Shown: positions 1-5,525, counted from the first letter of the stretch. The stretch: DNA of 7,402 nucleotides from Deltaproteobacteria bacterium (GCA_021815525.1 JAKAGN010000132.1:1-7402); one strand, 5' to 3'. Notes: generated by a model not told the origin, from the sequence alone. Program-made: numbers and translations.

Positions 1-3
1 GAT

Positions 4-67
4 TGCGGGGTGAGGGAGAGGGGAAACCCTTTTTGCAAACGGGTTCTCCCCGCTCCCTCACCCCGCA
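4..67. repeat. Long GC-rich inverted repeat (REP- or terminator-like hairpin)
   Basis: Two arms of about 26 nt, 4-29 and 41-67, are near-perfect reverse complements; each reads TGCGGGGTGAGGGAG outermost and differs from the other at only two or three positions. The loop is about 11 nt and T/A-rich. There is no immediate T-run on the right side, and the left side runs off the window, so a terminator role cannot be settled. The GGGGTGAGGG/CCCTCACCCC core resembles REP-type intergenic repeats that I recall from other proteobacteria; that likeness is from memory. Confidence 0.6.
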
Positions 68-73
68 CCCCTT

Positions 74-126
74 CCTAAAATTTTTCATTGGCTTCGCGCG
101 CAGTTTCCATAGTCCAAATTTTTAGG
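74..126. repeat. Imperfect AT-rich inverted repeat
   Basis: CCTAAAATTTTT at 74-85 faces AAATTTTTAGG at 116-126, giving a weak, interrupted stem. It lies in an AT-rich island that contrasts with the GC-rich genes. No coding region or promoter is evident in it. It may be chance pairing of A and T runs. Confidence 0.25.
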
Positions 127-149
127 CTTGAATTTCGGTGAGTTACAGA

Positions 150-194
150 GTTCATAATTTGAACGTTCAAAAATTGAACGTTCAAATTATGAAC
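150..194. promoter_or_regulatory. Perfect 45-bp palindrome with two TTGAACGTTCAA boxes, candidate operator
   Basis: Arms of 21 nt (150-170 and 174-194) are exact reverse complements around an AAA centre. Each arm contains the self-complementary 12-mer TTGAACGTTCAA (159-170 and 174-185), so the site is both one large palindrome and two adjacent small ones spaced 15 bp centre to centre. That architecture fits tandem binding of a dimeric repressor such as a TetR-type regulator, or a cruciform/hairpin. No regulator gene lies in the window, and the regulated gene could lie left of position 1. The assignment to an operator is inference; the palindrome itself is seen directly. Confidence 0.5.
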
Positions 195-319
195 GCACCA
201 CATTTAACCATTTGACACTCAAGCATTTTCATACAAGCCACTTCTACCAGTTCCATCCGCCGGCCGGAAAGCCCCTCTACCGCGCCTCAATCGTTGACCG
301 GCAAGATGCGCAGCCCTCC

Positions 320-349
320 CAAAAAATGCGGAGCCTTGCTCAGCAAGGC
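320..349 (-). terminator. Candidate Rho-independent terminator of the leftward HIRAN-gene cluster
   Basis: On the minus strand a perfect 7-bp stem GCCTTGC/GCAAGGC with a 3-nt loop (349 to 333) is followed, six bases later, by a run of six T (326 to 321). It lies about 70 nt past the stop of the HIRAN gene. The gap between stem and T-run is longer than in a textbook terminator, and the short direct repeat GGAGCC flanks the stem, so it may instead be part of a dispersed intergenic repeat. Confidence 0.45.
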
Positions 350-367
350 GGAGCCATTAGCGGGGGT

Positions 368-390
368 CCGGGGGAACTCAGTTCCCCCGG
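368..390. repeat. Perfect GC-rich hairpin downstream of the HIRAN gene
   Basis: CCGGGGGAAC (368-377) and GTTCCCCCGG (381-390) are exact reverse complements around a TCA loop, the same loop triplet as in the hairpin at 333-349. The strong 10-bp stem begins 28 nt after the HIRAN stop codon. No T-run follows on either strand. It may protect the mRNA 3' end, or form one module of a two-hairpin REP-like unit together with 333-349. Confidence 0.6.
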
Positions 391-401
391 CCGCCGGAGG
401 C

Positions 402-419
402 AGCCTTTGCCTTTGCCTT
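402..419. repeat. Short hexamer tandem repeat at a gene end
   Basis: GCCTTT is repeated nearly three times (gcctttgcctttgcctta), running into the TAA stop of the HIRAN gene. It could arise by slippage. No function is apparent. Confidence 0.35.
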
Positions 420-1182
420 ACGCGTCGGCGGCGGGGTTGATGGGTAGATACCGGGGGGATGCGAAGGGCGTGAAGGCGGAAAGTCCGCCGGCCGTGAGGA
501 CGCAAAGGAGCCGCGGGTGTCGCGGGGCGGGGGAGGGGTTCACGCGTTCCACGCGGACGGTCAGGGCGGCGCCGGCGTCGCGCAGGCGGGCGGCCTCCTC
601 GCCCAGGTAGTGGGGGAGGAAGCCCACCATCTGGTGGGGGTTTACGGTGCGGAGGACCACGGCGAAGGGGTCGATGGGGTTCTGGAAGTCTAGGAGGCAT
701 AGAAGCCGCTGGCCCGGGGCGAGGCCCGTGACGGCCTCCTCGCCGTGGGCCACGTGGCGGATGCCGCGCACCAGGAAGCGGTACAGGAGATCGCCCGATT
801 CGGGGTTCCGCTCCGGGAGGCCGAAGAGCTCGAGCTTTTCCGTGGCGCGGCGGCCGGGGCCGTGGGCCAGCACCAGGAGGGGGTCGGGGCTTGAGGGCGA
901 GAGATCTAGGGGCGAGGCCGCTTCCGACGGATCGCTTCGGGCCGAGAGCACCAGGCGGTTGGCGAAAAGTGGAAAGAGGGCGTCGTCCTCGTAGAGGGCC
1001 TGAATGTCGGGGAAGTCGGAGAAGGGGGTGAAGCCCCGGGCCAGGGCGGCCTCCGCGCCCTTTATGTAGGCGAAGCGGAAGCGGGGCGAAACTTGGCGCT
1101 CCATTAGGCGCGCGACGGGGTAGATGAAGGAGTTTTCGGGGTTGTACCACGAAACGTAGAGGAGCCTTGCGGTGGCGGTCAT
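418..1182 (-). CDS. HIRAN-domain protein
   Basis: A 254-aa protein that looks soluble: no signal peptide or membrane segment is visible. Residues 7-77 hold a conserved-looking module (LLYVSWYNPENSFIYPVARL, then FDF-like turns and ALFPLFANRL) that I recall preceding HIRAN in bacterial proteins. Residues 134-230 match the HIRAN fold: GIRHV, a LLCLLDFQNPIDPFAVVL segment equivalent to the usual RExxNPxDxxAV core (166-177), then MVGFLPHYLGEEAARL (185-200). HIRAN domains are known from SWI2/SNF2 enzymes such as HLTF, where they bind DNA 3' ends; stand-alone bacterial members have no firm function. The ATG at 1182-1180 overlaps the TGA of the upstream iron-sulfur gene (ATGA), with a GGGGGC stretch before it, so coupled translation is likely. 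The reading frame stays open upstream to 1863, but that part lies antisense-frame to the neighbouring gene and is rejected. Family confident, function unknown. Confidence 0.85.
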   Translation of the reverse strand: MTATARLLYVSWYNPENSFIYPVARLMERQVSPRFRFAYIKGAEAALARGFTPFSDFPDIQALYEDDALFPLFANRLVLSARSDPSEAASPLDLSPSSPDPLLVLAHGPGRRATEKLELFGLPERNPESGDLLYRFLVRGIRHVAHGEEAVTGLAPGQRLLCLLDFQNPIDPFAVVLRTVNPHQMVGFLPHYLGEEAARLRDAGAALTVRVERVNPSPAPRHPRLLCVLTAGGLSAFTPFASPRYLPINPAADA

Positions 1183-2564
1183 TGCTTGCCCCCGGATGGC
1201 GCCGGCCGTGCAAGCCTTGCCGCGCGGGGCGCTCCGGCCTCCCTGTGACCGGGGTATCGTTTTTTGACGGCGCGGCGCAGGCGGGCCTCGTAGAGGAGGC
1301 CCTCGGCCACGGAGCGGGGCTCGATGCCGAAGTAGTTGCGATGCCAGATGATGGTGGACGCGGCGGCGTCCGCGGCTCTGCGGGCGAGCGGCACTCTGGG
1401 CGCGTGCCGTTCCATGAGGGCCGCCGCCTCCTCGTAAGTTTTGACCCTCACCATGCCCCCGTCCGGGCCCGGAACCACGAGGCCGCCCTGGGTGAGGGCC
1501 TTGTAGCGCCGGGCGGTTTCCCCGGCCGTGGGGCCGCAGATCATGGCGCAGTGGCCGCAGGTAAGGACCTGCTCCGAGAGGAAGTCGCCGGGCCGGGCCG
1601 AGCCGATGGCCCGGGCGAAGGAGGAAAGCTCCTCCCGCCGCTCCTTTTCCGGCAGGTTTTCGGGGTGCCGGTCGAGGTAGCGTGAGACCGTCTCGGCGGA
1701 AAGGGTCTTGCTTCCGGTCAGGCGTATGAGGTCGAAGCGGGCGGTGGAGTCCCCCGCCTTCATGCCGGCCAGCATCAGTGTGCGGCGCAGGGCGAGCGGG
1801 TTGGAGGCGTCGGGGACCTTGCCCACCCATTCGGGAATCCAGCGGTGGCCCCAGGTGGTCCATTTTTTATCGGGCGAGAGTGAATGGAGCCCGAAGCAGG
1901 CGGCGTTGCACAGGTCGATGTTCCGCCGAAGCGCCCGGGGATGCAGCTCGCCGTTGATCAAAACGTACTCCTCTCGATCGTCTTCCGTCATCATGCGGGC
2001 GGCGCAGGAGCGCGCGCAGAGGCGGCAGCGGGCGCACTCGGAGTCGATGAAACGGCGCGGCCCAAACCTGCGCGGGGAGGATGCGAGCGCCGCGTCCGTC
2101 ACCACGCTTCCGAGGTAGACGGCGCAGCCGTACTCCTCGGTCTTGACGTTTCCGCTAAGGCCCGAGGCCGCGATTCCGGCGGCTATGGCCCCGAAGCGGT
2201 GGGAAAATGTCGGGAGCGTGGCGAAGGCGTCCGGGTGCCGCCGGTAGTTGCCGTTGGCGGGAACCGCGCGGGCCCCGTGGCCCAGGGAGCGGATGTAGGC
2301 CGAAAGCGCCTCCGATATGCGGTTCACGGCCTGGTTTTGCCGCACCTGGTCCAGGTTGTGGGGGACCGGCGAGACCTTTCCCAGAAAGTCCAGGATTGCG
2401 GACTTGTCCATGGGGAGCGCGAAGGAGACCACGCTTTTGGCGCCCTTCAATGTGTAGGCGGGGTTGAGCGAGGGCGGCCCTGAGAGGCGCTCGGGCCCGG
2501 CCATGCCGCAAAGCTCGACGCCCTTTTCTTTCAGGAAATCGGAGATCTTTCGTTCCAGGCCCAT
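1179..2564 (-). CDS. Double [4Fe-4S] QueG/reductive-dehalogenase-like protein
   Basis: A 461-aa predicted cytoplasmic redox protein. The N-terminal third resembles the epoxyqueuosine reductase / reductive dehalogenase superfamily: ISDFLKEKGVELCGMA at 7-22, AKSVVSFALPM at 42-52, and SGNVKTEEYGCAVYLGSVVTDAAL (137-160), which parallels the RdhA/QueG motif ending in LGSVxTD. A ferredoxin motif CxxCxxCxxxC lies at C177, C180, C183, C187. A second set, C336, C339, C343, probably with C219 or C223, would bind the second cluster. It differs from QueG in the long insert (about 150 residues) between the cysteine sets and in lacking the usual C-terminal HEAT-like repeats; it differs from respiratory RdhA in having no Tat signal. 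Corrinoid binding and the substrate are unknown. The ATG at 2564 has AGGAA just upstream; the open frame to 2930 runs through a repeat and is not coding. Its stop overlaps the HIRAN start. Confidence 0.8.
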   Translation of the reverse strand: MGLERKISDFLKEKGVELCGMAGPERLSGPPSLNPAYTLKGAKSVVSFALPMDKSAILDFLGKVSPVPHNLDQVRQNQAVNRISEALSAYIRSLGHGARAVPANGNYRRHPDAFATLPTFSHRFGAIAAGIAASGLSGNVKTEEYGCAVYLGSVVTDAALASSPRRFGPRRFIDSECARCRLCARSCAARMMTEDDREEYVLINGELHPRALRRNIDLCNAACFGLHSLSPDKKWTTWGHRWIPEWVGKVPDASNPLALRRTLMLAGMKAGDSTARFDLIRLTGSKTLSAETVSRYLDRHPENLPEKERREELSSFARAIGSARPGDFLSEQVLTCGHCAMICGPTAGETARRYKALTQGGLVVPGPDGGMVRVKTYEEAAALMERHAPRVPLARRAADAAASTIIWHRNYFGIEPRSVAEGLLYEARLRRAVKKRYPGHREAGAPRAARLARPAPSGGKQ

Positions 2565-2582
2565 GACTATTCCTATTCCATA

Positions 2583-2765
2583 CAGCTCGTTGAAAAATCG
2601 GTTTTCCAGGCCGATGAAAACGATGAGATACAAGGAACGCGAAAAGTCAATGAGCAACCGTGAATTCACCCCAAGAAACCTTCGATTCCTTGGGGACCCC
2701 GGATTCCGCACGTGGCGGAATTGACTTTGAGGCGTGACGCCGTAGATCGCGTTTTTTACGGCCTG
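2583..2765 (+). repeat. Dispersed MITE-like repeat, copy A
   Basis: About 183 bp with related ends (CAGCTCGTTGAAAAA at 2583-2597; reverse complement of the right end starts CAGGCCGTAAAAAAC). It shares two blocks with copy B at 3732-3876 on the opposite strand: 2617-2646 matches at 26 of 30 positions and 2710-2738 at 26 of 29, the differences being transitions. The centre differs from copy B and folds into hairpins: CCCCAAG/CTTGGGG (2669-2675, 2689-2695) and ATTCCGC/GCGGAAT (2703-2709, 2715-2721). It fills the whole spacer between the SDR and iron-sulfur genes and covers the SDR stop codon. No coding capacity is seen; a non-autonomous mobile element or a REP-like unit is inferred. Confidence 0.75.
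2669..2721. other. Double-hairpin centre of repeat copy A
   Basis: Two adjacent perfect 7-bp stems (2669-2695 and 2703-2721) replace the single hairpin found at the corresponding place in copy B. Neither is followed by a T-run on the minus strand, so they are unlikely to be simple intrinsic terminators, although they would fold in the transcript running from the SDR gene into the iron-sulfur gene. Confidence 0.5.
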
Positions 2766-3712
2766 GAAATGCAGCCCTTGGCGCGAAGCATGATGGCTAT
2801 GGTCTCGGCCGTGGAGTAACGGAAGCGGAAGCCTAAGTCCATGAGCTTTTTGCTGTCCACGGCCCAGGGGTAAAAGACGTAATCCAGAAACGATTCCGGC
2901 ACCTTGAGGACCGGAAGCCGAAGCCTCCACGCAAGGGCGAAAAAAAAGCGCATGACCGGAGCCGTGAGGGGCACCGCAAGCTTTTTCGTGAGCCGGTTCA
3001 CTTCCTTGATGGTGACGGTGTCGGGCGGGGCCAGGTTATAGGGGCCGCGAGCGCCGTGCTCCAGCAGAAAGAGGATAGCCCTCACCACGTCGTCCTCGTG
3101 GACGAACTGGAAGGGCGGGGCGGACCCCACGGGGCTCATGGCCACGGGGAGCGTGAAAAGGCGGCTTATGTAGTTATCCACGCTCGGGCCGTAGATGACC
3201 GATGGCCGAACCCACGAAAGGGAAATTTCCGGGTGGGCCGCCTCGAACTCCGAAAGATAAGCCTCCACCTCCGCCTTGTGGCGGGCGTAGGGAAAATGCG
3301 GGTGGCGGCGTATGGGATCGCTCTCCTTCAAGGGCACGGGGTTGTCTGGAAAGGCCCCGTAGGCGGTGCCGCTCGACGTCACCAGTATCTGCCGCGTTCC
3401 GGCGGCCGCCGAGGCCGAGAGCACGTTTTTGGTGCCCGCGACGTTGACCCTGTGCATGAGGCCCTCGTCGTGCACCTGCTGCACCATGAAGGCCATGTGG
3501 ATCACAACGTCCGGCCGGATTTCCCTTATCCACGCGGCCGTCTCCCCGCCCGCCACGTCCAGGCGCCGGAATACGCCCCGCTCGTACTTCGACAGCGGCG
3601 TTTTCACGTCCACGCCGAAAAAGCGGTCGCAGAAGTCTCCACGGTCCAGCTCACGGCAGAGGCGCTCGCCAAGATAGCCCGCCATGCCGGTAACGAATAC
3701 GGTTTTTCCCAT
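2756..3712 (-). CDS. Extended SDR NAD-dependent epimerase/dehydratase family protein
   Basis: A 318-aa Rossmann-fold oxidoreductase, the usual length for extended short-chain dehydrogenases. It has the glycine motif TGMAGYLG (8-15) for NAD(P) binding, acidic D35 at the end of the second strand (GVDV), LDV around residue 52, the SSGTAYG segment (113-119), and the catalytic YARHK (Y142, K146) with RPSVIYGP at 169-176. FQFVHEDDVVRAI (201-213) matches the substrate-domain motif of NAD-dependent epimerases. The substrate cannot be named; sugar nucleotides, sterols and other carbonyl compounds are all possible. The ATG at 3712 has only a weak AAGG three bases upstream. Both flanks are repeat copies in opposite orientation, and the last two codons plus TAA lie inside copy A, so the original C-terminus may have been altered by repeat insertion. 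Transcribed in line with the iron-sulfur and HIRAN genes, 191 bp ahead of them. Confidence 0.88.
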   Translation of the reverse strand: MGKTVFVTGMAGYLGERLCRELDRGDFCDRFFGVDVKTPLSKYERGVFRRLDVAGGETAAWIREIRPDVVIHMAFMVQQVHDEGLMHRVNVAGTKNVLSASAAAGTRQILVTSSGTAYGAFPDNPVPLKESDPIRRHPHFPYARHKAEVEAYLSEFEAAHPEISLSWVRPSVIYGPSVDNYISRLFTLPVAMSPVGSAPPFQFVHEDDVVRAILFLLEHGARGPYNLAPPDTVTIKEVNRLTKKLAVPLTAPVMRFFFALAWRLRLPVLKVPESFLDYVFYPWAVDSKKLMDLGFRFRYSTAETIAIMLRAKGCISRP

Positions 3713-3731
3713 GCCTTGTCCCGTTTTCCCG

Positions 3732-3876
3732 CCTGTCTAAAAACGCGAACTTAAGTGTCGCGCTTCAAAGCCAATTCCGCCACGTATATTCAATACGCGT
3801 GGCTCTTGCCTTTTTGCGCTCCTTGCATTTCATCGTTTTTATCCAGGCTTCACGCTGAGCCTTTTTCAATGGGCTG
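3732..3876 (-). repeat. Dispersed MITE-like repeat, copy B (inverted relative to copy A)
   Basis: About 145 bp on the minus strand, beginning CAGCCCATTGAAAAA (3876-3862) directly against the stop codon of the 115-aa gene and ending near CCTGTCTAAAAACG (3732-3745), 19 nt before the SDR start. Its blocks at 3810-3839 and 3757-3785 correspond to the two conserved blocks of copy A. The centre is one imperfect hairpin, CCACGTATATTCAATACGCGTGG at 3780-3802. It occupies nearly the entire spacer. As a repeat family it is well supported by the internal comparison; its mobility is inferred. Confidence 0.75.
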
Positions 3877-4224
3877 TTACGCGGAGCGGCCGCGCGTCCT
3901 CCGCATCATCTGGTTGTAGGCGGCGTTAACCTTCTCCTCGAGATTTTCGCCATCGGGCGGCTCGAAGTCGGTGCGGTGCAAAAGATAGGTGATATACTTG
4001 TAGACGTTCCTTATCCCCATGGAAAGGACCGAAAGGTTCAAGGCCATCTTAATGAAGCCCGGGATGTCGTCGGGCTCCATGGTTATGCGGAACTCCCAGT
4101 TGACGGGCTCCTTCATGGTTCCTATGATATGGACGTTGCCCGTTTCGGGGTCCTTGACCACCTTGTAGGAACGGAAATCCATGGAAATCTCGGTGGTGCC
4201 GAGGCCACGGGACCAGAGCTTCAT
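3877..4224 (-). CDS. Small uncharacterised protein, 115 aa
   Basis: I do not recognise a named family. The protein reads like a real gene: a strong GGGAGG ribosome-binding site six bases before the ATG at 4224, balanced composition, and no shadow of another gene on the opposite strand. The N-terminal half is strand-rich (MDFRSYKVV, VHIIGTM, WEFRITM, residues 15-49). Residues 53-85 form a probable amphipathic or partly buried helix (IPGFIKMALNLSVLSMGIRN). The tail is charged and ends in basic residues RRTRGRSA. There is no signal peptide or clear membrane span. It is the first gene of the leftward cluster, but repeat copy B separates it from the SDR gene, so co-transcription is uncertain. Confidence 0.75.
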   Translation of the reverse strand: MKLWSRGLGTTEISMDFRSYKVVKDPETGNVHIIGTMKEPVNWEFRITMEPDDIPGFIKMALNLSVLSMGIRNVYKYITYLLHRTDFEPPDGENLEEKVNAAYNQMMRRTRGRSA

Positions 4225-4359
4225 GGGGAGCCTCCCGGGAAAGCGGATGGGGCTGCGACGCGCCCCTGGCGTTTCGTTTCCGGCTTGTTGCGAGATGGTG
4301 AAAACCCGAGCCCCGGCGCGCCGGGACGGTGTGACGGCTGGGCAAGGAGACGCAAGATT

Positions 4360-4384
4360 CCGCCGGAAACATGGTAACCGGCGG
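4360..4384. repeat. Inverted repeat, 7-bp stem
   Basis: CCGCCGG and CCGGCGG pair perfectly around an 11-nt loop in the divergent spacer. It could be an operator or a leader hairpin of the leftward transcript; nothing else supports a specific role. Confidence 0.4.
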
Positions 4385-4430
4385 TGATGTGACCATTTTT
4401 ACCTTTCCCCGACCGCTTCGTCAAGCCGCT

Positions 4431-4456
4431 TTTGATCCGGGCCTTCGATCCGGGCT
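4431..4456 (+). repeat. Tandem 13-mer pair
   Basis: TTTGATCCGGGCC is followed immediately by TTCGATCCGGGCT, 11 of 13 identical, with GATCCGGGC invariant in both. It lies 26 bp upstream of the proposed VOC -35 box. A regulator binding site repeated at 13-bp spacing is possible, but the pair may equally be a small duplication. Confidence 0.35.
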
Positions 4457-4481
4457 TTTGCATTTGCCTGTTGGCGCGGCC

Positions 4482-4509
4482 TTGCACGGCGGCGAACAGG
4501 CCATATTTT
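4482..4509 (+). promoter_or_regulatory. Candidate sigma70-type promoter of the VOC gene
   Basis: TTGCAC (4482-4487, 4 of 6 to TTGACA) and TATTTT (4504-4509, 4 of 6 to TATAAT) are separated by 16 bp in a locally AT-rich stretch. The start codon follows 52 bp after the -10 box. Assigned by consensus only. Confidence 0.4.
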
Positions 4510-4561
4510 GTGATAGTATGCAAAAAGAAGGTTAGTGGCTCTACAACGCGAGGGAGGGCTC

Positions 4562-5146
4562 ATGGCTCGTTTCACCGGCATCAATCACCTGGCGATGGTC
4601 ACCGGGGACATGGACGCCACCATCCGCTTCTGGCGGGACCTCCTGGGCATGAGGCTCGTGGCGGGGCTGGGCGGCAGGGGCTACCGGCACTACTTCTTCG
4701 AGATTTCGGAGACGGACCTCCTGGCCTTCTTCGAGTGGCCGGGGATAACGCCCGCACCGGAGAAGGACCACGGCTACCCGGTTTCGGGGCCTGTGGTCTT
4801 CGATCACGTTTCTTTCGGGGTGGCTGGCGACGAGGACCTGTGGGACGTCCGCGACAGGCTTTCGGCCGCGGGTTTCCCGGTCTCGGGGGTGATCGACCAC
4901 GGCTTCATCCACTCCATCTACGCCTTCGATCCCAACGGGATCCCCATAGAGTTCTCGGCGGACGCGCCCGGGGTTTCCGTCCGGAAGGAGCCGGTCATGG
5001 GGGATGCCGCGCCCTCGGCCGCGGCCCTGGAGGGCGACCTGCCGCGGGAGGGCGTCTGGCCCAAGCCCGCTGCGCGCACCCCTCCTTCCGAGAGGCGCAT
5101 CTTCATGGGCGCGGGCGCTGCCGTGCGATGGAAAAAGGAGGGGTGA
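4562..5146 (+). CDS. VOC/glyoxalase-fold metalloprotein
   Basis: A 194-aa cytoplasmic protein of the vicinal oxygen chelate superfamily (glyoxalase I, extradiol dioxygenase, fosfomycin-resistance proteins). Two beta-alpha-beta3 modules are visible: INHLAMVTGDMDATIRFWRD (7-26) to AFFEW (55-59), and VFDHVSFGV (79-87) to FDPNGIPIEF (122-131). All four expected metal ligands appear in place: H9, E58, H82 and E130. The substrate is unknown. After residue 131 there is a tail of about 60 residues, rich in Ala, Pro and Arg, that goes beyond the basic fold. The ATG at 4562 is chosen over the in-frame ATG at 4535 because GAGGGAGGG sits about five bases ahead of it and homology begins there. It is the only rightward gene, and it converges with the toxin-like gene, with a 25-bp gap between stops. 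Confidence 0.88.
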   Translation: MARFTGINHLAMVTGDMDATIRFWRDLLGMRLVAGLGGRGYRHYFFEISETDLLAFFEWPGITPAPEKDHGYPVSGPVVFDHVSFGVAGDEDLWDVRDRLSAAGFPVSGVIDHGFIHSIYAFDPNGIPIEFSADAPGVSVRKEPVMGDAAPSAAALEGDLPREGVWPKPAARTPPSERRIFMGAGAAVRWKKEG

Positions 5147-5171
5147 GGGAAGGGGGCCGGAAGCGAGCGGG

Positions 5172-5525
5172 CTACGACGCACGCCGGATGCGGAGCGCCG
5201 CGCCGCTGACGACGGCGAACGATGCCGCCAGTTTTTCCCCGTGACGCCGGAAAACTTCCTCCACGCGGTCCGCCTTGTGTGAGGACGGCAGTCCCGCCAG
5301 TCGCAGCAGGACGACGCCCGATGAAACCTGGCGTCTCCGGAAAACAATTTCGCCGAAATCCTTGTCGGAAGTGAGCAGCAGCGCCGCTTCCGCGTTGGCC
5401 AGGTCCAGCACCGCGCCGTCCGGGATTCCCGGGGTCATTTCCGCAATGTAAAGGACCGCGTGCCCCAAGCTCCGCAGCCGTTCCACCACCGCCCGGTCAA
5501 CCCCCTCGTCGGCCACGATTTTCAA
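5172..5525 (-). CDS. DUF5615 PIN-like protein, putative toxin
   Basis: A 117-aa protein matching the DUF5615 (Mut7-C/PIN-like) family, commonly paired with DUF433 proteins. Visible features are MKIVADEGVDRAVVERLRSLGH (1-22), with acidic D6/E7 in place of the usual DEN; IPDGAVLDLA (34-43); and LLTSDKDFGEIV (50-61), with D54 and D56 as likely metal-binding acids of a PIN-type nuclease. Nuclease activity is inferred from the fold, not shown. The start codon is TTG at 5525-5523, overlapping the antitoxin TGA (TTGA). No in-frame ATG keeps the conserved N-terminus, so the TTG start is well supported. Expression presumably depends on translation of the upstream gene. It stops 25 bp from the convergent VOC gene. 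Confidence 0.85.
   Translation of the reverse strand: MKIVADEGVDRAVVERLRSLGHAVLYIAEMTPGIPDGAVLDLANAEAALLLTSDKDFGEIVFRRRQVSSGVVLLRLAGLPSSHKADRVEEVFRRHGEKLAASFAVVSGAALRIRRAS

Larger units (their letters stand above)
1..417. other. Gene-free region rich in inverted repeats
   Basis: No open frame here has both a plausible start and recognisable protein content. Positions 75-240 are clearly more AT-rich than the rest of the window. The structures found are listed separately (4-67, 74-126, 150-194, 320-349, 368-390, 402-419). A TTGACA at 212-217 has no -10 box at proper spacing. Confidence 0.6.
4225..4561. other. Divergent intergenic region
   Basis: These 337 bases separate the leftward 115-aa gene from the rightward VOC gene. 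They contain a 14-bp perfect palindrome CCCGGCGCGCCGGG (4312-4325), a stem CCGCCGG/CCGGCGG (4360-4366, 4378-4384) with an 11-nt loop, a tandem 13-mer (4431-4456), and the probable VOC promoter near 4482-4509. I see no convincing promoter for the leftward gene. Open frames here lack ribosome-binding sites and family likeness. Confidence 0.6.

Noticed and set aside
150..194. LexA/SOS box
   Set aside because: The site reads GAACGTTC without the four-base spacer of the GAACnnnnGTTC-type LexA box, so a direct match fails.
212..237. Promoter with TTGACA at 212-217
   Set aside because: The only -10-like sequence (TACAAG at 232) is 14 bp away, too close, and no gene follows on the plus strand.
287..1213. 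308-aa leftward open frame
   Set aside because: Arg/Pro/His-rich composition typical of an out-of-frame reading of GC-rich coding DNA; it overlaps the HIRAN gene fully.
418..1863. 481-aa leftward frame including the HIRAN protein
   Set aside because: Residues before the ATG at 1182 are Arg/Pro/Gly-rich shadow translation of the iron-sulfur gene on the same strand.
1179..2930. Long leftward open frame extending the iron-sulfur protein to 583 aa
   Set aside because: The extra 122 codons lie across repeat copy A and the end of the SDR gene in another frame, with no protein-family likeness. A good ribosome-binding site and the family N-terminus support 2564.
2583..3876. Integron attC sites around a gene cassette
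   Set aside because: The two repeats are in opposite orientation and lack attC core sites; cassette arrays carry attC in the same orientation.
4221..4523. 100-aa leftward frame in the divergent spacer
   Set aside because: No ribosome-binding site, low-complexity basic composition, and it overlaps the VOC promoter region and the start of the 115-aa gene.
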